A stretch of DNA of 64,000 nt, from assembly GCA_947561585.1 (NCBI GenBank), contig CANNZV010000427.1, positions 496,001-560,000 on the forward strand, in the 5' to 3' direction. This document shows, piece by piece, positions 56,580-64,000 of the stretch. The stretch's first letter is position 1; each line of letters starts with the position of its first letter. Below the pieces are notes generated by a model. The model saw only the letters and a program-made list of their open reading frames with translations, had not been told where the DNA came from and did not search any database. The DNA is from Caprella mutica (Eukaryota > Arthropoda > Malacostraca > Amphipoda > Caprellidae). A program made the position numbers and the translations under genes.

Positions 56580-56970
56580 AAATGTCTGAGGCTAGTTACA
56601 GCTCAACTATATACCTAGGTACCTAAATATTCTAACGAAATATTTACTATTTGGGCACCTAAGCTCCTAACTTGCTAGGTTGGTAGCTTACTGGATGAAA
56701 CCCTATATTGTACTCTATAGCTAAGAAATCTACCTCTAACTAGGTAGGCACCTAATACATCTCTACTACCTACCTCTGTAACCTTCATAGGAACTACCTA
56801 ATTAGGTTGGCACTCTACTTTCCGAGGAGTTTGCAATTAAGACTACCTACTAGGTCATTGAGTCACGTACCTAGCCGCCTAGAAAACTATTTTTATCTTA
56901 AACCCTATTTGCCGACCTAGTAAAATAAGTAAATATAGGTATACCTACTGTGTACCTACATGGTTTTCTA
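56580..56970. repeat. TAGG/CCTA-enriched low-complexity region
   Basis: ACCTAGGTACCTAAA, CTAACTAGGTAGGCACC, CTACCTACCTC and similar words recur without a fixed period. Comparable stretches lie at 34830-35170 and about 57720-57900. Confidence 0.55.
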
Positions 56971-57119
56971 ATTTGCTAACTAGGCTAATAAACACTATGT
57001 TACTTATTCAAACAGCCTACAGGCTGACAAGTGACAGCTTATGCCTAGGCTGGTTCTGTAAGTGGCCCCATGTTACATAGTATGTCAGTTAAAGTCAATT
57101 AATTGGCTTAGATTTCAAA

Positions 57120-57545
57120 AGGGCAAAACTCAGATATGTCAATCAAATGTGTAATTGGCTTAAAATTTTTGATTTAATTCCTATGTTCCCATGTTAATTT
57201 TGACTTGAAATTAAAAAAAAAATGAGCCAAATTGGCTTGGCCCAGAAATTTTGACTCAAAAATTGGCTTACAATTAGAAATTTTGACTCAAAAATTGGCT
57301 TACAATTATCCAGCCTCTAAAACAATTAGCATGGGTCAAGACTCAGATATGTTCTAATAGGCATAAAATTTGGAATTACGTCCTATGTTCCCTGTTCCTA
57401 ATTTCGTATATTAAATTTGGTTTGAAATCTTCAAAAAATGTGCCAAATTGGATTGGCTCAGAATTTTTGTGATATTTTGCCTCATAATTAAAAATTAGCT
57501 TAGCCGCTAACAATTTTCCAGCCTCTGAAACATGCCATGTGTAAG
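57120..57545. repeat. Diverged tandem duplication with inner 33-bp repeat
   Basis: CTCAGATATGT, CCTATGTTCCC and GCCAAATTGG occur in the same order in two ~225-bp units. AGAAATTTTGACTCAAAAAT is directly repeated at about 57244 and 57277. Confidence 0.6.
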
Positions 57546-57982
57546 TACCTATATTTATAAAGGCAATTGGCCTAATGACTCAATTTCCTAATAAATAATT
57601 TCAATTATTTAAAGAATGTCTGCTTCTTCTGGCAGCCTGCGCAGGGCATTTAAAAGAAATCCTAATATGAAACAGTGAAATGTGCTTAGGGCCCTCAACC
57701 AAGATATAAATTTTGACTTTAATTTTAACTACCTAGTTCGAGTCTTGACAGAACTACCTAGGCCTAGCCTACCTAGTCATTGCACTACTCACTAATTTGT
57801 CATTCAGTCTGGTTAATGGTTACCTGCCTAAATTAGAGTAAATAAGCCTACGCGGCTACGCCCTACTAAACTAGTTAGCGTACTACGTAATAGGTACTTA
57901 ACTGATTTTGACCTCAAACCACAATAACATCACCTAATATAAAATAATAGTTTAACTGCATAATACTCGTATACCTTTAAAT

Positions 57983-58115
57983 AATTTAATATAAATTTAA
58001 AATAACGATTTGATATAAATTTAAAATAGCAGTTTAATAGAAATTTAAAATAACAATTCAATATAAATTCAAAATAACAATTTAATATAAATTTAAAATA
58101 TCAATTTAATATACA
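57983..58115. repeat. 27-bp AT-rich tandem repeat
   Basis: About five units of AATATAAATTTAAAATAAC followed by AATTT. Drift between copies is visible. Confidence 0.75.
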
Positions 58116-58127
58116 TTTACTAAATAA

Positions 58128-61100
58128 AATAGTATGTCTCATAAACTCTCCATTTGTCTCTCCAGCTGTCACCATAATTCTCTCCAAAATACCATTGTAG
58201 CATGCATAAGAGAAAATTATATATTTCTCTCCATTTCCAATTAAATGGCTCAAAATAACTGTCATAAACTCGCCATTAAAATGGCGAGTTTGGACATGAT
58301 TTAGTACCTGGATTAATTTTGTTTTCCTTGACAAAATTGTTTGAAGTTGAAGAGGCGCAATTTACTTCTGACCATAATTTATCTGCCCTGCGTGCCTTGT
58401 TTGTTTCAGTTTTAGAGACAAAAACTGGAGAAAAAATTATCTACCTATGTCCTAGGTATTAGGCCATAGTAGGCATAGTCACATATCATAATATCATAGT
58501 ATCCTAAATAAGAAGTAACTAGTATCTACTACCTAGTCTCCTAGACTTCCTTCAAATCTTTATCTGAAACTATTTGGTATTTTGGCTGTTTTTTTTTCAA
58601 CTTTTATAAATCCAGGTACGGTTGAAGTTGGTACCTAGAATGATCAATGATGCTAGTCAATGCCAGTTATGTTTATATCCGTGAATTAGGTAATAAATCC
58701 ACTAAATTTGAAAAGTGATTACTTATTAGGTAATGAAGAGTATTTAGTTTGTAATTTAATGTTAAGTTGGTAGCTAGTTTATTTAAATGTAACTATTAAA
58801 TTAATTAAATTAAATTAATGTAACTATAGGAATTAATTCAAATTGTTCATAGAGAATGACCCAAATATCTCCCTATTTTGCAAACTGGCACAGTTGGATT
58901 TTATCTCATTTCTCTATATAATATATTGGCTGAAGTTCTCAATTTAAGAGTCGAAACCACTGTGCCTTTTGTATCATGTACTGAATTCCACTCCAGTTTG
59001 CAAAGTAGGCCCAATATGTTAGATTTTATTTTTTCACAAATTCTCCCCCAAATTGTTTTTTCAATGTCTCTCCTAAATTCTCACAAATGTATACAATAAT
59101 TACATGCATGTAAATGTAGTTAACAGTCTCCAAGATCTTGCCAAAATATATTTGCCCTCAGAAAACTCCCCAAAGTAGGGTCACGCAGGTAAATTGCGGC
59201 CCTTCAATTTTTAATTGCGGCTCTCTTTAATTAAAGAGTCAAATCAAATTAAAGAGTCAAATCAATCTGAACTGAAATTACATTAAAATGTTGCATAGCT
59301 ATCAAAAGAACCGCAGTGCTTGCTATAATTTATTAATTTAAGTTTTTAACGTGTGTTTTGAAGCTATGATGTTTCTGTTGTTAGAGGCCGCAGTTAGTTA
59401 GTTGTGCCAAAGACAATTTGGTTGTGGCGCAATTGGTTCTAGGTCAATTCGCCGAAAACACATTTGGCGAAAGCACATTCGTCGAACGATATAGCAGAAA
59501 ATTTAAGTTTATTGAAAATCCTGTGTTAATGAATATTTAAAATTGATCAAATTTTTTATTAACTATAAATTAAACGATAATTAATTGTCTGGTTTTAATG
59601 CCATATCAATCCTTGTTCTTAGTCCCATTTTAAAAGTTTCTAAATAAATTTAGTAGTATTTATTAAATCATAAATGTTTAATCCATTTATTCTAAATTAA
59701 ACTTTTCTATTTTTTTAAAGGAGTTGATGAACAAAATTTATTTCGACTTCCTTTTTATACTCAAATACATTTCTCCATATTGTCAATATTTTATAAAAGG
59801 AATAGTTATATGAATATTCTTAAAACCTGTACCTTTCAATAGTTGTTGAAATGTACGAATTCAAAGTTGGGTAGACGTTTTTGTGGGTTACCCTGTATAG
59901 TGAAAGCTTCGCGAGCGACTCACATGCAGTAGCAGACTGATTCTACTATGTATATTGAATGATAAAAATAAAGTGAGACCAACACAAAATAATTTACTTT
60001 CTTTTGTAACTGATAATTGTACACAGAAAATACATATAATTAATTTACATATTAATAAACTGTCACAAATGATGCAGCAATAACATTATATATGAGTTAA
60101 TTAATTAAGTTAACGTAAGTTAACGTAAATACCATAAAGTTTAACCAATAATTATGTAGAATATTGTAAAGTAATTTATACACTTATATGTAAGTTCATC
60201 TATATGTAATTTCATCTGGACTTACGAGATAAATTTGTTAACCTTTTAAAATAATTTTTTTTTCGGCGAATGGGGACCGGTCACCGCCGCAATTTGCAAA
60301 TTGGACTCCACTGACTTTTTCAAGGAGTTTAAAATAATTCAACGACATGTTTTCACTAATTTGGCTGATCCTGTGCAATGTTTCAAAGTATGGCAGAAAA
60401 GTCACCATTGTAGTGAGAATGTTAATTTGTCTCCCCAGTTTGCACTTTGCTGAAGCTAGGTTGCAACATTCAATATATTGAAACAGAGAATGTATCAATG
60501 TATAACCGTATAAGAAATTTAACTAGGCTAGTAGTATATTGCTAGCAATTTACTAGTTTCTATATTAAATTTGCTATGAACACTTATGAATTAATCCCTA
60601 TATGTTACATTATTTTTACCGTTCACATACTGTTATTTACTGTAAAATAAGTATACCTTATTTATGTAAATAATTGTCATTTTTTCGGCTAAAGTGTAGT
60701 GCGGTGAAGGTCTTTTTTGACGAAAGGACCTAGAGCCGTAATTTTTTACCTAAAATTACCTGTGTGACCGACCAGAGTTCATATGTCTAGATGCCTTGTT
60801 TCAGAGACTTGGAGGCAAGAAGTGACAGATAAAAATAGCCTATAGACAGATTATAAGCCTTAGCCAGTCTGTAGAATTTGTAACATTTTTGTGTGAACAA
60901 TAACCTGTGTTTCAAAGTACCTAAATGCACAAAGTCTTCAATCAGCTCAGGACTTTATCTTAATAAAATTGAATTAAAATATCAAAACTGGCAACTTTGG
61001 AGGGGTGAATTAAGTTGTAAAACATGTGTATAACAAATAAATCACCCTTGTTTCCCAGGTAATAAAGCATGTTACTTTGAGCCCTTCAATTGCAAATGGT

Positions 61101-61235
61101 GGAAATTATCTAATTTTCTTCTATGCTATAATGTTGTTTTGGAGAGAATTTATTATAATTTGATCATTTTTGAGAGAAATTTGGAAATTTTTGGAGAGAG
61201 TTGGAGAGACATATGGAGAGTTTATTAGTGATACT
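58128..61235. repeat. Inverted pair 3 kb apart with dispersed repeat R between
   Basis: CATAAACTCTCCATTTGTCTC (58138-58158) and the inverse GAGACATATGGAGAGTTTAT (61206-61225), with further similarity on both sides. The space between contains repeat R and TE fragments, so this may be a large decayed element. Confidence 0.45.
59430..59495. repeat. Modular transposon end (GGTCAATTCGCCGAAAA type)
   Basis: GGTCAATTCGCCGAAAACAC, ATTTGGCGAAAGCACATTC, GTCGAACG. Resembles element B modules. A possible partner TTCGGCGAATGGGGACCGG is at about 60259-60277; boundaries are unproven. Confidence 0.5.
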
Positions 61236-62128
61236 CTTTTACTTGGCACGGTCGTTTCTAAGTATGACAGGAAAGTTGCCTGTGTAGTGAGAAAATTAAT
61301 TGGTCTCCAAGCTTGGTAAACCTAGGTAACCATATTTTAAAAGATGAATTTAGCTCCGAAGTAAAGATTTTTCACAAGAAAACATAATTTTGTTCGATTT
61401 CTGATGCATGTGCATCATTTGAGACTATTTATTAGTATTTTTCTTGTTATTTTTATGTTTTACAACTTTTTTCACCTCTGAAAAGTCATCAGTGAGACAC
61501 TTTACTTGAATTTTCTTCTTGAAAAGTCTCCAGCTGACTGGCAACTTGGTCAACAAAATTTTGAAACATGATGAATCACTCATAAAATTGTCTCAAAGAG
61601 TGGTGCTTTCAAGGGGAAAAACTTAACCTGGAAATTAAATTTATCTTTTTTTATTTTAAATAATCATGGTATCAATACACCCCTAGTTGTCATTGTTATA
61701 ATTTTTAATATCTTAAATGTGGCTACCTTATTTCAGTTATCTTGGAAAACCAATTTATTTTCTCTCTAAACTGGTGACTTTCCTGCCATACTTTGAATCA
61801 TGACTGGTGACTGTGGTGAGAAGCAATAATCTTAGTAATATAACAATGCATGGTAGTTAATTAAAGTGTTCTTCATGAAATCTTCTATTTTGCCTTCTGT
61901 TCTCAGCAAAACAATTATAAATTTAAGAGGATATTCAATGTAGTTTGCAAAGAAAATGTTCTGCAGACAATAGCTTATGCATGGAGAAAAAATAAACCTA
62001 AAATTTTCTTGTATGTATATTGTAATGTTAATTAATAATGTGAAGTGTATTATGCTATGTGTAGCAAGTATTTTTTTTTTTTTTGCAACATAGTAAGTAT
62101 ATACAGGTCATTAATAAATAATTACAAT

Positions 62129-62341
62129 ATGCCAAGAAGAAGTTTCACTGAATTATCTTCTCGACAGAAAAGAAGAAGATTGAGTACAGTGAAACTAATT
62201 GATTCAAGAAACGGTGCATCTTCACCTGAAGAATTGTCTACAAATAGTAATAGTTCTGATGGATCTCCAAATAAAGATGCATTACCTATTGTTACATCCA
62301 AATACCCTGACAGGTCTCCTTCAAACAGTTCTGGATCATAA
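62129..62341 (+). CDS. Small hypothetical protein, basic N-terminus
   Basis: 70 codons, MPRRSFTELSSRQKRRRLST then a serine/asparagine-rich tail. The SSRQKRRR-type opening resembles the first exon of some transposase-like invertebrate proteins, but no further exon or domain is seen. Could be an isolated relic; function unknown. Confidence 0.3.
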   Translation: MPRRSFTELSSRQKRRRLSTVKLIDSRNGASSPEELSTNSNSSDGSPNKDALPIVTSKYPDRSPSNSSGS

Positions 62342-62949
62342 TGATAATGAATATATGAGTAAGAAATAGTTACTACGACCGCCTAAGAACTGAAGATTAA
62401 ATCATTGTAAGATTGATTGCAAAAATGTCATCAACTATTTGCCAAAGGAATTTTATTAAGATTGAAAGTGATGACTTATGTGATATTTATATTAATGCAT
62501 ATGTAGGTTACAGTAGTATTAGATGGAGTATACTTTTATAAGTAATAAATTTTGTTGCTTACTATTATTTCTTATTAGCTTAATTTTTAAAGGTACATCT
62601 ATTTTGACATGTTTTGTTCATGAAATGGAATAATATTTCATCAAAGAATTTGAATGATTTTGGTAATTGTGATAAATAAACATTCTCATAAAGCTCAATC
62701 AATTCCTTTTTCCTAATTTACAAACGAAGTAAAACCAGCCGTATCTAACCATCTTTTCTTTGAACCGAATAATTATTGGAAATAACATTTTACAATAAAA
62801 CTCTTTTCCATTGTTCATTTCAATATGTATTTTATTATATTATAATAGGATGATTAACTTAAATATTAAATTAACATTACGTTAATAATTTAAAACAATG
62901 TAGATGCACGAATGGTAGCTTAATTATATGTTAGAACAATATCAATTAC

Positions 62950-63040
62950 ATTGTCCGAAATTTCGATAAGTGATTCGAATCATGTCCGAATAAGAGAATT
63001 TGATTCGAATTTTGTCCGAATAATCGAATCTGAACAGATA
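62950..63040. repeat. GTCCGAATAA-type short repeats
   Basis: TTGTCCGAAATTTCGATAAG, ATGTCCGAATAAGAG and TTGTCCGAATAATCG in 75 bp, alternating with GATTCGAA. Possibly one end of another modular-TIR element. Confidence 0.4.
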
Positions 63041-63334
63041 ATGACGCAACGAAAATTTGCTTCGTAATAATTCATAGATCGTATAAAACGCGGATTCGCT
63101 GTACATATTTTTGGGCTCTAGGACAACTGCCATGCAATATATTTAATCGTAATGCACTTTTAAACCTAAGATTTCTTGGAATTAATTTGACGTGATGTAT
63201 ATTATTGTTTTAACCTAAAATTTTAGTATAAAAATTTTAATTGTATAGTAAGAAATTGTGAATGAAGAAACATTGAAATTAATACTGCAGTAATACTAGA
63301 TTTCTTTCTTTGTTACAATCATTTTCTTTCACAT

Positions 63335-63890
63335 TTTACGCCTTAAATAATCAAATGATTGACAAAAAGATTGAAATCTATAGATAGAAAACTTTCTTTT
63401 CAAACATTTCAGAATACAAAGATAATCTTTACAGGTTAAAATTTTCAGTGAGTGTGGTTTTGCATCTTACTATTTTAGAGTTGCTTTCACACAACACTGA
63501 GCATATATGAGTTAACTAAAATGTTGATTTGTTATTAGTATATTAACAAATTTAATAAAGCATAGTTCAGTAATAATTATTCTCATATTTTGACACTTTT
63601 CAAATATTTATAAGACATGTGTTCTTTGTAAGAATTTTTTTAAACATAGAAATAAGATAAATACTACTTCAGTTTCTAATCCTGAATCTAACAGAAACGT
63701 TTGTTTTTACAAATAAAAAATAATTAACCCAATAAAAATTCTTAAATAGTAAAATGCAAAATCACACTCACTGGAAATTTTAATCTGTAAAGCTTGTGTT
63801 TGAACTATTCTTTGTATTTTGAAATGTTTCAAAAGAAAGTTTTGCATCTATAGATTTTGAACTTCTTATCAACCATTTGATTGTTTAAGG
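63335..63890. mobile_element. Fold-back element with ~150-bp arms
   Basis: Left arm 63335-63480 (AATAATCAAATGATTGAC, AAAACTTTCTTTTCAAACAT, TCAGTGAGTGTGGTTTTGCA) and the inverse at 63738-63890, with about 85 percent agreement; spacer AT-rich, non-coding. Confidence 0.75.
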
Positions 63891-64000
63891 AGCTAAATGG
63901 GTTAAATAAGATTTAAAAAAGAAATGAATTTAGTATACTTCAACTTTAAATTCTGAATCTACTGTCAATACTAATTTCTATACTTCTTTATGCACAATTT
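63891..64000. other. Window end, nothing recognised
   Basis: AT-rich sequence without features. Confidence 0.4.

Overview
The window reads as eukaryotic nuclear DNA: AT-rich, spliced exons with GT-AG introns, and a very high load of transposable elements. An arthropod or similar invertebrate is the best guess, based on a fragment of a protein family common in arthropod genomes (minus strand, about 9.9-10.6 kb), mariner-type, P-type and Jockey/CR1-type elements, and a carbohydrate-sulfotransferase type gene. The species cannot be told from sequence alone.

Only one host gene is convincing: a five-exon carbohydrate sulfotransferase on the plus strand (22414-32003, 360 codons plus stop, every junction phase-consistent). 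A diverged tandem copy of its last two exons lies at 4588-6942; its exon 4 has lost the AG acceptor. The introns of both copies are filled with DNA transposons, and comparing the copies gives exact empty sites for some insertions.

Two large autonomous-type DNA transposons dominate the rest. (1) 15950-21519: about 250-bp terminal inverted repeats (TIRs), ATT target duplication, and a broken multidomain gene (two CxxC...HxxC zinc modules, a long core, a PIN/XPG-like nuclease, a C-terminal CXC domain), best matched to Academ-type elements or relatives. (2) 43112-53678: a 10.6-kb P-superfamily element with an exact 8-bp target duplication (CAGTACAG), matching TIRs, and an eight-exon THAP/P-type transposase gene that is open over about 929 codons except for one TAG.

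Region by region: 0.4-1.5 kb LINE fragment; 1.7-4.3 kb modular-TIR element A1 with element F nested inside; 4.4-7 kb sulfotransferase copy 1 with a mariner MITE; 9.9-10.6 kb protein-family relic; 11-13 kb MITE, 45-bp minisatellite, mariner relic; 13.3-14.7 kb element B with nested repeats; 16-21.5 kb Academ-like element; 21.5-22.3 kb element K; 22.4-32 kb sulfotransferase gene; 32.7-38 kb nested MITEs, gypsy relic and a four-level nest; 40.1-40.6 kb mariner transposase relic; 43.1-53.7 kb P-like element; 54-64 kb MITEs, fold-backs and dispersed repeats with no convincing gene.

A recurrent theme is a set of DNA elements whose ends are short tandem modules such as GGACAATTGGGCCC, GGACAATTCGCCG, GGTCAAGAGCCCCCC and GTCCGACGCCCCA. 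Several carry 8-9 bp target duplications that can be read directly (ATCACCCCC, CCCGATAT, TTAATTCTA), which points to Mutator-like or related transposition.
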